NCBI RefSeq assembly: GCF_000455345.1
Contig: NZ_HG315690.1
Coordinates: 372,001 to 436,000, forward strand
Direction of reading: 5' to 3'
Source of the DNA: Halopiger goleimassiliensis
GTDB taxonomy: Archaea; Halobacteriota; Halobacteria; Halobacteriales; Natrialbaceae
DNA length: 64,000 nt
Every line of letters starts with the position of its first letter. Position 1 is the stretch's first letter. The notes beneath the pieces are model-generated. The model was not told the origin of the DNA. It did no database searches and worked only from the letters and a program-made list of their open reading frames with translations. Positions 33,205-45,756 of this stretch are shown here, piece after piece. A program made the position numbers and the translations under genes.

Positions 33205-34059
33205 ATGGCCGACCCGGACCGAATCGCCGACGCCGTCGCGCGGGCGCTCGACGTCCGGCCGACGGCCGTCACCGAACTGCAGGGCGGACAGATCGGCTCC
33301 GTTTACCGAGTCGACCGTGCGGACGGGCCGGCCCTCGTCGCGAAGGTCGGCGAGACGCCGCTCTCGACCGAGGCGTTCATGCTCCGGACGCTGGCGCGGG
33401 AGAGCGAGCTACCCGTTCCCGACGTCGTCCACGCCGACGACGACCTGCTGGTGCTCGAGCACGTCGCGGGATCGACCGAGCACGGCCCCGCGGCCGCTCG
33501 AGACGCGGCGGATCACCTCGCCGTGCTCCACGACAACAGCGCCGACGCGTTCGGATTCGAGCGCGATACGCTCACGGGACCGATTCGCCAGCCGAATCCG
33601 TGGACCGACTCCTGGGTCGCGTTCTATCGCGAGTCGCGGCTCGAGTACGCCGCGAGCCTCGCGCGAGAGGACGGGTCGCTCTCGCCGGCCCTCGCCGAGC
33701 GACTCGACGAGGTGGCCGCCGATCTCGAGTCGCTGATCGACGACCCGGACGCGCCCGCGCTGATCCACGGCGACGTCTGGGCCACGAACGTGGTCTCCCG
33801 GGGCGGCGAGATCGCCGCGTTTCTGGACCCCGCGACCTACTACGCGCATCCCGAGATCGAACTGGCGTACATCGACTGGACCGACACGTTCGGGGACGCG
33901 TTCTTCGATCGGTATCGGGCCCAGCAGTCGATCGAGCCGGGCTTTTTCGACCGCCGTCGGTACGTCTACCGCCTCTATCCGCTGCTCGTTCACGTTCACC
34001 TCTTCGGCGGGCGGTACGTCGAGCGGTTCGAGGCGACGCTCGAGGTGCTCGGGTACTGA
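33205..34059 (+). CDS. Fructosamine/ketosamine-3-kinase family protein
   Basis: This 284-residue protein has a protein-kinase-like fold related to aminoglycoside phosphotransferases. It shows LQGGQIGSVYRVDRADGPAL for the nucleotide loop, ALVAKVGE with the ATP lysine, ALIHGDVWATNVVSRGG for the catalytic loop and AAFLDPATYYAHPEIELAY for the metal Asp. The family phosphorylates ketosamines such as fructoselysine to start deglycation of proteins. It is third in the thyA-folA operon, 2 nt after folA, so it is expressed with dTMP synthesis; a metabolic link is not obvious. Start ATG 33205. Confidence 0.82.
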   Translation: MADPDRIADAVARALDVRPTAVTELQGGQIGSVYRVDRADGPALVAKVGETPLSTEAFMLRTLARESELPVPDVVHADDDLLVLEHVAGSTEHGPAAARDAADHLAVLHDNSADAFGFERDTLTGPIRQPNPWTDSWVAFYRESRLEYAASLAREDGSLSPALAERLDEVAADLESLIDDPDAPALIHGDVWATNVVSRGGEIAAFLDPATYYAHPEIELAYIDWTDTFGDAFFDRYRAQQSIEPGFFDRRRYVYRLYPLLVHVHLFGGRYVERFEATLEVLGY

Positions 34060-34278
34060 TACCGACGCGGGCACTGCCACGGCGGCTGGCACAGGTACGC
34101 TGCTGATTCCGATCGCTCCGCACCGGTATCGCCGATCGAGTTCGGTACGAAGGTGACTCTCCGGAGCCCTACATACGGTACGTGATTGTTCACCCCACTA
34201 CCCCAGAATAACGGGTGTATAAGGGCCTCTATACGGTATTCTCGAGACATTCAAATACGCAGGATACGAAATTCGGTT

Positions 34279-37095
<2,817 letters not shown>

Positions 37096-37182
37096 CGCGA
37101 CCGAGCGTCGGGACGCCCAGATCGAAATCCGGGCTCGGTGTCGCCCGTTTTCCGTTTTCGCGATCAAGATGCCTGTGATGGT

Positions 37183-37503
37183 CTACACGGGCGGGTCTGC
37201 GTCGTCACCGAACCCACTCCCGTATTTCTCGACGATTTCCGTAACAGTGACTTCGTACGCATCGTACCACTCCGTCCACCGCTGTTTCGCGCGTTCGTGG
37301 TCGGAATCCGCTGCAAACGACTCGAGCGCGTCCAGCGACTCCCAGTAGTACACGACGAGAACCTCCTCGCTCTCCGGAGCGTGCCACGTTCGTTTGCCCA
37401 GATACCCCTCCGTATTCTCGGCAGCCGTCTGTATTGCGTCGTTCAACTCGTGAAACTCCGCATCGTACTCCCCCGGATCGAGACGGAACGTAACGAGATA
37501 CAT
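37183..37503 (-). CDS. Antibiotic-biosynthesis-monooxygenase-like (ABM) domain protein
   Basis: This 106-residue dimeric alpha-beta barrel protein starts MYLVTFRLDPGEYDAEFHEL and contains the typical TEGYLGKRTW and EEVLVVYYWESLDALESF strands and helix. ABM proteins oxidise small aromatic or haem substrates, but the fold is also used for stress proteins, so the activity is uncertain. It is convergent with acnA and divergent from the cystathionine gamma-synthase-like gene. Confidence 0.7.
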   Translation of the reverse strand: MYLVTFRLDPGEYDAEFHELNDAIQTAAENTEGYLGKRTWHAPESEEVLVVYYWESLDALESFAADSDHERAKQRWTEWYDAYEVTVTEIVEKYGSGFGDDADPPV

Positions 37504-37725
37504 CAGGACTGCTCATTCGTCCACGCGAACAAGACGCTTCCCCTCCGAAGACACAACGTTCGCTACGAACGACTCGCTGACTCGCGCCCGCATCGGGTTG
37601 GCGTTTCTGGCCACTCTCGCCGGGAACTCCACACCTTTCCTTCGCGACGGAGAACGTTCCTCTGGACACCCTCTCCGTATCGTCGGCCCGTACAACCGCT
37701 CGAGTAGGCCCTATTGTGACAATTC

Positions 37726-38910
37726 ATGACACGACACGACGACCACTCTAACGAGAATCGATTCGCGACAATCGCCGTCGGCGCAACTGAGACCGAGACG
37801 CACCCCCACAGAGGTGGAACGAACGACGTCGTTCCACCGATCCACCTCTCGACCACGTTCGAGTGGGCCAGCGGGGCGAACGCCAACGACCACGACTATT
37901 CGCGCGAGAGCAATCCGACTCGGGCGGTCCTCGAAGAGCAGCTAGCCCGCCTCGAAGGCGGCGAGCACGGACTGGCGTTCGCCTCCGGGATGGCTGCCAT
38001 CTCGACGACGATGCTGGCGCTGGTCCCGCCGGGAGGCCGTATCGTCTCCTCGGACTCCGTCTATAGTGGGACCGAAAAACTGCTCACGGAACTCGCCGCC
38101 GGCCACTTCGACATCGACGTCGACTTCGTCGACGCTCGCGACCCCGAAAACGTCGCCGCAGCAGTCGATTCCGACACCGACCTGATCTGGGTCGAAACGC
38201 CGTCGAACCCCCTGATACGGCTGTACGACGTCCGGGCGATAGCTGACGTCGCCGACGACCACGATGCCCTGTTCGGCGTGGACAGCACCTTTGCGAGTCC
38301 GTACTTCCAAGCGCCGCTGGACCTCGGTGCCGACGTCGTCGTCCACAGCACCACCAAGTATCTCAATGGGCACTCCGACTCGATCGGCGGTACCGTCATC
38401 GTCGACGACGAGGAAGTCTTCGAGCGATTCGCGTTCGCTCAGCGGGTCGGACTCGGAAACATGCTGTCACCGTTCGATTGCTATCTGGTTGCGCGAGGTG
38501 TGAAGACGCTGCCCGCGCGGATGGAACATCACGAGGAGAACGCGATGGCGGTTGCGCGGTTCCTCGAGAGCCACGAGCGGGTCGACCGTGTTTACTATCC
38601 GGGCCTCGAGAGTCACCCGCAACACGACCTTGCGAGTGAGCAGATGTTCGGGTACAGCGGGATGCTGTCCTTCGAGTTCGACGGCACGCCCACCGAACTC
38701 GAAGCGGTTATCGAAGGGCTGGAGGTATTCACGCCGGGTGCCAGTCTCGGTGGAGTCGAGAGCCTCGTCGAGGTGCCGTCGCTGATGATTCCCGACGAAT
38801 TTAGCCGTGGAAAAGCCACGGCGGAGATTCCCGAGACGTTGGTCCGAGTGTCGGTTGGCCTCGAAGACGCCGAGGACCTCCGCGATGATTTCCGGACGGC
38901 GCTACCGTAA
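37726..38910 (+). CDS. Cystathionine gamma-synthase/lyase family PLP enzyme
   Basis: This 394-residue enzyme of transsulfuration-type chemistry has PPIHLSTTFEWASGANANDH, YSRESNPTRAVLEEQLARLE, FASGMAAIST, WVETPSNPLIRLYD, and the PLP lysine in VVVHSTTKYLNGHSDSIGG. The C-terminal SLGGVESLVEVPSLMI is typical. Which reaction it carries out (cystathionine gamma-synthase, gamma-lyase or O-acetylhomoserine sulfhydrylase) cannot be told. An 11-bp palindrome (ATTGTGACAAT, 37713-37723) sits directly before the ATG and may be an operator. The expected TATA box is weak, so regulation by an activator is possible. Confidence 0.88.
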   Translation: MTRHDDHSNENRFATIAVGATETETHPHRGGTNDVVPPIHLSTTFEWASGANANDHDYSRESNPTRAVLEEQLARLEGGEHGLAFASGMAAISTTMLALVPPGGRIVSSDSVYSGTEKLLTELAAGHFDIDVDFVDARDPENVAAAVDSDTDLIWVETPSNPLIRLYDVRAIADVADDHDALFGVDSTFASPYFQAPLDLGADVVVHSTTKYLNGHSDSIGGTVIVDDEEVFERFAFAQRVGLGNMLSPFDCYLVARGVKTLPARMEHHEENAMAVARFLESHERVDRVYYPGLESHPQHDLASEQMFGYSGMLSFEFDGTPTELEAVIEGLEVFTPGASLGGVESLVEVPSLMIPDEFSRGKATAEIPETLVRVSVGLEDAEDLRDDFRTALP

Positions 38911-39001
38911 GCCCCAGTTCTTCGTGACCGAGATGCATTGCTCGAGTACTCGCTTCGTCGCCGTCAGCAGCGTCTTTATTCTTCGGTACGAACCCCTCCC
39001 C

Positions 39002-39727
39002 GTGACCGAGTTACGATACCTTCCAGATGCCGACGACGTGACGACGTTCACGGCGACCGTCACCGAAACGACCGACGACGGCGTGTTCCTCGACGGAACC
39101 TACTTCTATCCGGAAGGCGGCGGGCAACCGTCCGACCGCGGCGTCCTCGAGTGGGAGGACGGCGTCGCCGACGTGATCGACGTCCGGAAGGACCACGGCG
39201 AGGTGCGCCACGACGTCGAACTCCGGGAGGGGACGCTTCCCGACGCGGGAACGACGGTCGAGGGTCGGATCGACGAGGAGCGACGACGGCAGTTGAGCCG
39301 CATGCACACCGCCCAGCACGTCGTCTCCCGCGTCGTTCTCGAGGAGTACGGCGCGAGCACCGCCGGGAACCAGGTCTATCCCGATCGCTCGCGGATCGAC
39401 TTCGAGCCCGCGTCGTTCGACGACGAGGACCTCGCGCTCATCGAGCGCCGTAGCAACGAGGCGATCGATCGCGACCTCGCGGTCGTGAAGGAGAACCGTC
39501 CGCGGGACGCCGTCGAAGCGGAGGTCGACGAGGGCCGCGCGCTGCTCGACCTGATTCCCGACTCCGTCGACCCGCTTCGCGTCGTCGAGATCGAGAAATT
39601 CGACATGTGCCCGTGTGGCGGCACGCACGTCTCGCGACTCGGTGACATCGGGCGAGTGTCGATCGTGGACCACACGTCGAAGGGCGACGACACCGATCGG
39701 ATCGAGTTCGAACTCGAGGAGTCGTAG
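39002..39727 (+). CDS. Alanyl-tRNA editing protein AlaX
   Basis: This free-standing editing domain hydrolyses Ser or Gly wrongly attached to tRNA(Ala). It has 241 residues. Zinc ligands are His102 and His106 in SRMHTAQHVVSRV, and Cys205 and His209 in DMCPCGGTHVSRLG. The GGGQPSDRG motif (about 39-47) in the N-terminal part marks the longer AlaX-M type that discriminates Ser. The GTG at 39002 is chosen because TTTATT (about 38974-38979) lies 27 nt upstream and there is no ATG near the conserved N-terminus. It follows the PLP enzyme gene by 91 bp. Confidence 0.88.
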   Translation: MTELRYLPDADDVTTFTATVTETTDDGVFLDGTYFYPEGGGQPSDRGVLEWEDGVADVIDVRKDHGEVRHDVELREGTLPDAGTTVEGRIDEERRRQLSRMHTAQHVVSRVVLEEYGASTAGNQVYPDRSRIDFEPASFDDEDLALIERRSNEAIDRDLAVVKENRPRDAVEAEVDEGRALLDLIPDSVDPLRVVEIEKFDMCPCGGTHVSRLGDIGRVSIVDHTSKGDDTDRIEFELEES

Positions 39728-39891
39728 TCCCGATTTCGGAACGGGGGCGGATCGGTCGAACAGGGTAACGTCACGTAGTTACCGCCGGTAGCGTCTACAT
39801 TGGCGATCGGGTTCTTCCGCCCACATCCGCCGTTCGCTTCGCATCTGCGTCGAACTCGTCTCACTCCTGTCACTCGCTCCACCCCTCGTCG

Positions 39892-40080
39892 ATGTCGGCT
39901 CGAGCCCTCGAGGAGGCCACGGGCTTCCTCCAGCACCTGCTGGTGTTCATCTTCGCCGCGATTCCGGTGATCGAACTCCTCGTCGTAATTCCGATCGCGA
40001 TCGGCCTCGAGCCCGGTCCCGTTCTCACGGGCGTCGTCGCGTTCGCCGGAAACGTCCTCTCGATGCTCGGAATCGCGTAG
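39892..40080 (+). pseudogene. Truncated small multidrug export protein (PF06695-like)
   Basis: The 62 encoded residues include VFIFAAIPVIELLVVIPIAI and VVAFAGNVLSMLGIA, which match the first third of the small multidrug exporter family, whose members have about 160 residues. The frame stops at TAG (40078-40080) just after the second hydrophobic segment. No continuation is found in the other forward frames before the next gene at 40144. The 3' two-thirds is therefore missing, probably deleted. The remnant could still make a two-helix membrane peptide. Confidence 0.55.
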
Positions 40081-40143
40081 CCGGTTCGAACGCTCGAGGG
40101 GTCGTACGCCGGGCTTTTACGAGCGCTGGCCCTACCCAGTGAC

Positions 40144-42399
40144 ATGAGCCAGCCGACCCAGCGCAACCGACTCGACGAGGAGGAGAGCCCCTACCTGCGC
40201 CAGCACGCGGACAACCCCGTCAACTGGCAGCCCTGGGACGGGCAGGCCCTCGAGGCGGCCCGCGAACACGACGTACCCATCTTTCTCTCGATCGGCTACT
40301 CGGCGTGTCACTGGTGTCACGTCATGGAAGAGGAGAGCTTCGCGGACGAGGCGGTCGCCGAGGTGCTGAACGAAAACTTCGTCCCGATCAAGGTCGACCG
40401 CGAGGAGCGCCCCGACGTCGACTCGATCTACATGACGGTCGCCCAACTCGTCACCGGCCGGGGCGGCTGGCCGCTCTCGGCGTGGCTCACGCCCGAGGGC
40501 AAACCCTTCTTCGTCGGGACCTACTTTCCGAAGGAAGCCAAGCGAGGACAGCCCGGTTTCCTCGACCTCTGCGAGCGGATCAGCGACTCCTGGAACGGCG
40601 AGGACCGCGAGGAGATGGAACAGCGAGCGGAGCAGTGGACCGCCGCCGCGAGAGATCAACTCGAGGAGACGCCCGACGCGGTCCGGGGAGCCGAACCGCC
40701 CTCGAGCGAGGTGCTCGAGTCGGCCGCCGACGCGGCGGTCCGAAGCGCCGACCGGGAGTACGGCGGCTTCGGCTCGAGCGGCCCGAAGTTTCCCCAACCC
40801 GCGCGACTGCGGGTGCTCGCTCGCAGCTCCGATCGGACCGGGGACGAGGAGTACGGGACGGTGCTCGAGGAGACGCTGGACGCGATGGCCGCTGGCGGCC
40901 TCTACGACCACGTCGGCGGGGGGTTTCACCGCTACTGCGTCGACCGCGACTGGACGGTCCCCCACTTCGAGAAGATGCTGTACGACAACGCCGAGATCCC
41001 GCGTGCGTTCCTGACGGGCTATCAACTCACGGGCGAGGAGCGGTACGCCGAGGTCGTCGCGGAGACGCTGGCGTTCGTGGACCGAGAACTCGCCCACGAG
41101 GAAGGCGGCTTCTTCGCCACGCTCGACGCCCAGAGCGAAGACCCGGCGACCGGCGAGCGCGAGGAGGGCGCGTTCTACGTCTGGACCCCCGACGAGGTCC
41201 GCGAGGTCCTCGCGGACGAAACGACGGCCGACCTCTTCTGCGAACGGTTCGATATCACCGAGTCCGGCAACTTCGAGGGAACGAACCAGCCCAACCGCGT
41301 TCGATCGATCGCGTCGCTGGCCGACGAGTTCGACCTCGCGGAGGACGAGGTCCGCGACCGCCTCGAGTCGGCCCGCCGGGCGGTCTTCGAGGCCAGGGGG
41401 GAGCGACCCCGACCCGACCGCGACGAGAAGGTGCTGGCGGGCTGGAACGGACTCATGATCGCGACCTGTGCCGAGGCCGCGCTGGTCCTCGACGAGCGCC
41501 ACACAACGGCCGTCGGTCCGACTGGGACGACCGTCGATCCCGAAGCGATGGCCGTCGACGCCCTCGAGTTCGTCCGAGACCGGCTCTGGGACGACGAAGG
41601 GAACCGACTCTCTCGACGATACAAGGACGGCGACGTCAAGGTCGACGGCTACCTCGAGGATTACGCGTTCCTCGCGCGCGGTGCGCTGGCCTGCTACGAG
41701 GCGACCGGGAACCACGACCACCTCGGGTTCGCGCTCGCCCTCGCACGGAGTATCGAGGCCGAGTTCTGGGACGAAGAGCGGGAGACGCTGTACTTCACGC
41801 CCGAGAGCGGCGAGTCGCTCGTGACCCGTCCCCAGGAACTGTCCGACCAGTCGACCCCCTCCGCGACCGGCGTAGCCGTCGAAACGTTGCTCGCGCTCGA
41901 TAGTTTCGCTGGCGAGGGATCGAAGATCCCTCGTGAAGACGGCGAAGCCGTCGACGAAGACTTCGCGACGCTCGCCGAAGCCGTCCTCGAGACCCACGCG
42001 AACCGCCTCGAGTCGAACCCCCTCGAGCACGCGACGCTCTGTCTCGCCGCGGATCGCCTCGAATCGGGGCCGCTCGAGGTGACCGTCGCCGCCGACGAAC
42101 TCCCCGCCGAGTGGCGCGATGCCTTCGCCTCCCGGTACTTCCCGGACCGGCAGTTCGCGCCCCGTCCGTCCACCGAAGCGGGCCTCGAGACGTGGCTCGA
42201 CGATCTCGATCTGGCGGAGGCCCCGCCGATCTGGGCCGGCCGCGACGCTCGGGACGGTAAACCGACGCTGTACGTCTGTCGCGGGCGAACGTGCTCGCCG
42301 CCGACCCACGACGTCAATGACGCGCTCGAGTGGCTCGAGGGCCACCAACCGGATACTGGCACGTTTACCGGAGACGAATCGTCCGAAAGCCCGTTCTAA
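40144..42399 (+). CDS. YyaL/SPATA20-type thioredoxin-domain (DUF255) protein
   Basis: This is a large cytosolic protein of 751 residues. The N-terminal thioredoxin-like domain (about 1-170) contains SPYLRQHADNPVNWQPW and the CxxC motif in YSACHWCHVMEEESF. A six-hairpin glycosidase-like barrel follows, with PHFEKMLYDNAEIPRAFLT and DEKVLAGWNGLMIATCAEAA. The family occurs in all domains of life and its activity is unproven; an epimerase or glycan-linked role has been suggested from the barrel. A box (GCTTTTACG, about 40112-40120) precedes the ATG by about 27 nt. The thioredoxin gene lies convergent just downstream. Confidence 0.88.
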   Translation: MSQPTQRNRLDEEESPYLRQHADNPVNWQPWDGQALEAAREHDVPIFLSIGYSACHWCHVMEEESFADEAVAEVLNENFVPIKVDREERPDVDSIYMTVAQLVTGRGGWPLSAWLTPEGKPFFVGTYFPKEAKRGQPGFLDLCERISDSWNGEDREEMEQRAEQWTAAARDQLEETPDAVRGAEPPSSEVLESAADAAVRSADREYGGFGSSGPKFPQPARLRVLARSSDRTGDEEYGTVLEETLDAMAAGGLYDHVGGGFHRYCVDRDWTVPHFEKMLYDNAEIPRAFLTGYQLTGEERYAEVVAETLAFVDRELAHEEGGFFATLDAQSEDPATGEREEGAFYVWTPDEVREVLADETTADLFCERFDITESGNFEGTNQPNRVRSIASLADEFDLAEDEVRDRLESARRAVFEARGERPRPDRDEKVLAGWNGLMIATCAEAALVLDERHTTAVGPTGTTVDPEAMAVDALEFVRDRLWDDEGNRLSRRYKDGDVKVDGYLEDYAFLARGALACYEATGNHDHLGFALALARSIEAEFWDEERETLYFTPESGESLVTRPQELSDQSTPSATGVAVETLLALDSFAGEGSKIPREDGEAVDEDFATLAEAVLETHANRLESNPLEHATLCLAADRLESGPLEVTVAADELPAEWRDAFASRYFPDRQFAPRPSTEAGLETWLDDLDLAEAPPIWAGRDARDGKPTLYVCRGRTCSPPTHDVNDALEWLEGHQPDTGTFTGDESSESPF

Positions 42400-42459
42400 C
42401 GGGTCTCCAGTCGTGCGTACGAGAACGAGAGAACTCGATCGGACGACCGTTTCGGGGAG

Positions 42460-42831
42460 CTACAGTTCGTTCTCGAGTCGCTGTGCGAGCCAGATCGCCG
42501 GGGGGACGTCCTCCTCCTCGACGAAGCGGACGACCTCCTCGCCGTCGTCGGTCTCGACCACGACGGTCGGGATGTACTCGATGCCGTACTCGTCGACGCC
42601 GGGGCCCTGTTTGTCCTGATCGACCGCGATCTCCTCGATGCGATCCTCGGGAACGCCGGCCGCGTCCAGGGCCGCCCCGAAGTCGGGCAGCAGTTTGCGA
42701 CAGTCCTTACACCAGTCCCCGCCCCAGACCTTGAACACCAGTTCGTCGTTGTGCGCTTCGAGAGTGTCCACGGCGTCCTCGTAGGAGGCGGCGTCCCACG
42801 CGGGATTCGGTTGCATGGTCTCGAGACTCAT
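42460..42831 (-). CDS. Thioredoxin-fold protein
   Basis: This 123-residue cytosolic redox protein carries the active site GGDWCKDCRKLLPDF (CxxC with Lys-Asp between) and the cis-proline segment EYIPTVVVETDDGEE. The WCKDC sequence differs from the classic WCGPC, so redox potential and partners may differ. It is convergent with the YyaL-type gene and divergent from the amino-acid dehydrogenase, with a 129-bp promoter gap. Start ATG 42831; a second at 42816 is possible. Confidence 0.85.
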   Translation of the reverse strand: MSLETMQPNPAWDAASYEDAVDTLEAHNDELVFKVWGGDWCKDCRKLLPDFGAALDAAGVPEDRIEEIAVDQDKQGPGVDEYGIEYIPTVVVETDDGEEVVRFVEEEDVPPAIWLAQRLENEL

Positions 42832-42960
42832 ACCACCCGATTGCGTCCCCGACGGCTTAACGGCCGCGTTTCCCGCAGCGTCCGACGGTGATCTCGGAGA
42901 TGCGTCCTCGCGGGACCCGCCGGCGAAGCAAATATCACGCTAAACCCAACAATTAATAGC

Positions 42961-44019
42961 ATGGTGTTCGGTTCCATCGCGGATTCCGGCCACGAGCAGG
43001 TATCGTACTTCAACGACCCGGACACGGGGCTGCAGGCGATCGTCGCGATTCACGACACGAGCCTCGGCCCCGGACTCGGCGGTACTCGAGTACTCGACTA
43101 CGAGACCGAGTCCGCCGCGCTCGAGGACGTTCTGCGGCTCTCGCGGGCGATGACCTACAAGGCCGCCGCGGCGGACCTCTCGCTCGGCGGCGGCAAGGCC
43201 GTCGTCCTGCTCGAGGAACCGAAGACGGGCAAGAGCGAGGACCTGCTCGAGGCCTACGGTCGGGCCGTCGACTGTCTCGGCGGTCGGTACGTCACCTCGG
43301 TCGACGTCAACTCGACCGTCGCAGACATGGACGTGGTCGCCCGTCGGACCGACCACGTCGTCGGCACCAGCGACGGACTCGGCGATCCGTCGCCGATCAC
43401 GGCCCACGGCGTCTTCTGTGGGATCCGAGCCTGTATCGAGGCCGTCTACGGCACCGACTCGGTGGCCGACCGCGAGGTGGTCGTCCAGGGACTCGGCAAG
43501 GTAGGCCGGGAACTGGCGGTGAAACTCCTCGAGCACGGTGCCTCGGTGACGATCACCGATCTGAGCGAGGACGCGCTCGAGGCGTTCGCGGCCGATCACG
43601 ACGTCGATATCGTCGCACCGGACGCGGTCTACGACCACCCGTGTGACGTCTTCGCGCCCTGTGCGGTCGGCGGGGTAGTCAACGACGACACGGTCGATCG
43701 CCTCGAGTGCGATATCGTCGCCGGCGCGGCGAACAACGTCCTCGCGGCGCGACGCCACGCCGAGGCGCTCCGGGAACGCGAGATCCTCTACGCGCCGGAC
43801 TACGTGATCAACGCCGGCGGCCTGATCACGGTCGCCGAGGAGTACCGCAGCGGCACGCGGGAGTCGGCGCTGGAGAAGACGTCGGCGATCGAGGATCGAA
43901 CCCTCGAGTTGATCGAGCGGGCCGACGACGAGGGGACGACGGTGCTCGAGGCCGCCGAGAACTACGCCGAGGAACGACTCGAACGAGCGGGTCGCGAAAC
44001 GCCGGTGCCGCCGGCCTGA
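42961..44019 (+). CDS. Glu/Leu/Phe/Val dehydrogenase family protein (leucine dehydrogenase-like)
   Basis: This 352-residue NAD-dependent amino-acid dehydrogenase performs oxidative deamination. It has [15 protein letters not shown], the catalytic lysine in [27 protein letters not shown], the Rossmann motif [15 protein letters not shown] and [14 protein letters not shown]. The short length and sequence fit the leucine/phenylalanine/valine branch better than the glutamate branch, which is longer. Substrate is not decidable. AAATATC (about 42929-42935) stands 26-32 nt before the ATG. Confidence 0.87.
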   Translation: MVFGSIADSGHEQVSYFNDPDTGLQAIVAIHDTSLGPGLGGTRVLDYETESAALEDVLRLSRAMTYKAAAADLSLGGGKAVVLLEEPKTGKSEDLLEAYGRAVDCLGGRYVTSVDVNSTVADMDVVARRTDHVVGTSDGLGDPSPITAHGVFCGIRACIEAVYGTDSVADREVVVQGLGKVGRELAVKLLEHGASVTITDLSEDALEAFAADHDVDIVAPDAVYDHPCDVFAPCAVGGVVNDDTVDRLECDIVAGAANNVLAARRHAEALREREILYAPDYVINAGGLITVAEEYRSGTRESALEKTSAIEDRTLELIERADDEGTTVLEAAENYAEERLERAGRETPVPPA

Positions 44020-44134
44020 CCCGACTGCTGTACCTCGACGCAGCGTTCCCGTCCGTCGTTCGCTAGCCCCGACGAGCCGGCGGACGTGGTTCGGGACCGG
44101 TATCGGTATAGGCCGGCCGCGCGAGGTCCAGACC

Positions 44135-45433
44135 ATGAGCGAGCGCGTCACCATCGCCCCCTCGAGCGTCGAGGGGACGGTCCAGGCACCGCCGTCGAAG
44201 AGCTACACTCACCGGGCGATCCTCGCGTCGGGGTACGCGAGGCGGGCGACGGTCCGGGACGCCCTCTGGAGCGCCGACACGCGCGCGACCGCACGGGCCG
44301 TCGATCTCTTCGGTGGTGCCGTCGAGCGAACCGCCGGCGGCGTGCTCGAGGTCGAGGGATTCGACGGCCGACCGGAGGTTCCGGCCGACGTCATCGACTG
44401 CGAGAACAGCGGGACGACGATGCGACTCGTGACCGCAGCCGCGGCCCTCGCCGAGGGGACGTCGGTACTCACCGGCGACGAGTCGCTTCGCTCGCGGCCA
44501 CAGGGGCCGTTGCTCGAGGCCATCACGGACCTCGGCGGGGACGCGTACAGCACCCGCGGGAACGGACGGGCACCGCTTGTCGTCACGGGACCCATCGATG
44601 GCGGCGAGGTGTCGATCCCCGGCGACGTCTCCTCGCAGTACATCACGGCGCTGCTGATGGCCGGTGCAGTGACAGACGCGGGGATCGACGTCGTCCTCGA
44701 GACCGAGCTGAAGTCCGCGCCGTACGTCGACATCACGCTCGAGGTGCTGGAGGCGTTCGGCGTCGACGCGCGACACACGGCGGACGGATTCGCCGTCGAC
44801 GGCGGACAGACGTACGCCCCCGAGGGCGGCGAGTACGCCGTTCCGGGTGACTTCTCCTCGATCTCCTACCCGCTGGCCGCGGGTGCGATCGCGAGCGAGG
44901 GGGGTATCCGCATCGAGGGTGCAAACCCGAGCGCGCAGGGAGACACCGCCATCGTCGATATCGTCGACCGCATGGGCGCAGCCGTCGACTGGGATCGGGA
45001 TGCGGGTACGATCGACGTTGCGACCGGGTCGCTCGAGGGGATCGAGGTCTCCGTCGCGGACACGCCGGACCTGCTGCCGACGATCGCGACGCTGGGGGCC
45101 GTGGCCGACGGCGACACCCACATTACGAACGCCGAGCACGTCCGCTACAAGGAGACCGACCGCGTGAGCGCGATGGCCGAAGAACTCGGGAAGATGGGCG
45201 TCGAGACGACCGAAAAGCAGGATTCGCTCACGATACACGGCGGCGAGTCGACCCTCGAGGGCGCGACCGTCGACGGGCGGGCCGACCACCGGATTATCAT
45301 GGCGCTCGCCCTCGCTGGCCTCGTCGCCGAGGGCGAGACGACGGTACGAGGGGCCGACCACGTCGACGTCTCCTTCCCCGGGTTCTTCGACGTACTCGAG
45401 GGACTCGGGGCCGATATCGAACGTCGCGAGTAA
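44135..45433 (+). CDS. aroA: 3-phosphoshikimate 1-carboxyvinyltransferase (EPSP synthase)
   Basis: This is the sixth shikimate-pathway enzyme; it joins PEP to shikimate-3-phosphate. It has 432 residues. Diagnostic parts are [50 protein letters not shown] followed by [25 protein letters not shown], and the C-terminal [17 protein letters not shown] and [24 protein letters not shown] (44107-44110) lies 25-28 nt before the ATG. aroC, the next enzyme, is 3.9 kb downstream on the same strand but with intervening genes, so not in one operon. Confidence 0.95.
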   Translation: MSERVTIAPSSVEGTVQAPPSKSYTHRAILASGYARRATVRDALWSADTRATARAVDLFGGAVERTAGGVLEVEGFDGRPEVPADVIDCENSGTTMRLVTAAAALAEGTSVLTGDESLRSRPQGPLLEAITDLGGDAYSTRGNGRAPLVVTGPIDGGEVSIPGDVSSQYITALLMAGAVTDAGIDVVLETELKSAPYVDITLEVLEAFGVDARHTADGFAVDGGQTYAPEGGEYAVPGDFSSISYPLAAGAIASEGGIRIEGANPSAQGDTAIVDIVDRMGAAVDWDRDAGTIDVATGSLEGIEVSVADTPDLLPTIATLGAVADGDTHITNAEHVRYKETDRVSAMAEELGKMGVETTEKQDSLTIHGGESTLEGATVDGRADHRIIMALALAGLVAEGETTVRGADHVDVSFPGFFDVLEGLGADIERRE

Positions 45434-45462
45434 CGGGTGGCGGGCGAAGCGATTCTGCGACT

Positions 45463-45654
45463 CTACGCCCCCCTCGAGGTGACGTAGCCGTCGGCGAACA
45501 TCAGGACGGCAAACGCCACGATGGCCACGAGCAAGGCGAGAACGCCCCCGTTGCTCGGGTCGAAATACTGTTCTGCCCCGAGGTACGCAGCCACTCCGAC
45601 TCCGGCCGAGAGAACGCACATCGCGAGAAGCCGTCTATCTGACGGTGATTCCAT
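45463..45654 (-). CDS. Small two-helix membrane protein
   Basis: This 63-residue protein starts MESPSDRRLLAMCVLSAGVG and has two membrane helices (about 8-27 and 37-56). A CATATGG word (reverse, about 45678-45684) is roughly 27 nt upstream. No family is recognised. It is convergent with aroA, 29 bp away, and divergent from the phosphodiesterase-like gene. Confidence 0.5.
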   Translation of the reverse strand: MESPSDRRLLAMCVLSAGVGVAAYLGAEQYFDPSNGGVLALLVAIVAFAVLMFADGYVTSRGA

Positions 45655-45756
45655 ATATCAAGTTGTCTGAAAAGATCCATATGTGTTTCCCCGTTCCCGA
45701 GTGCCGTGGTACCACTCCTGCCGACCCTTTAGGACCGTCGGCGGCGAAGCGCCCCC

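Noticed and set aside
40132-42348. 738-codon minus-strand frame opposite the YyaL-type gene
   Set aside because: Antisense artefact of a well-supported gene.
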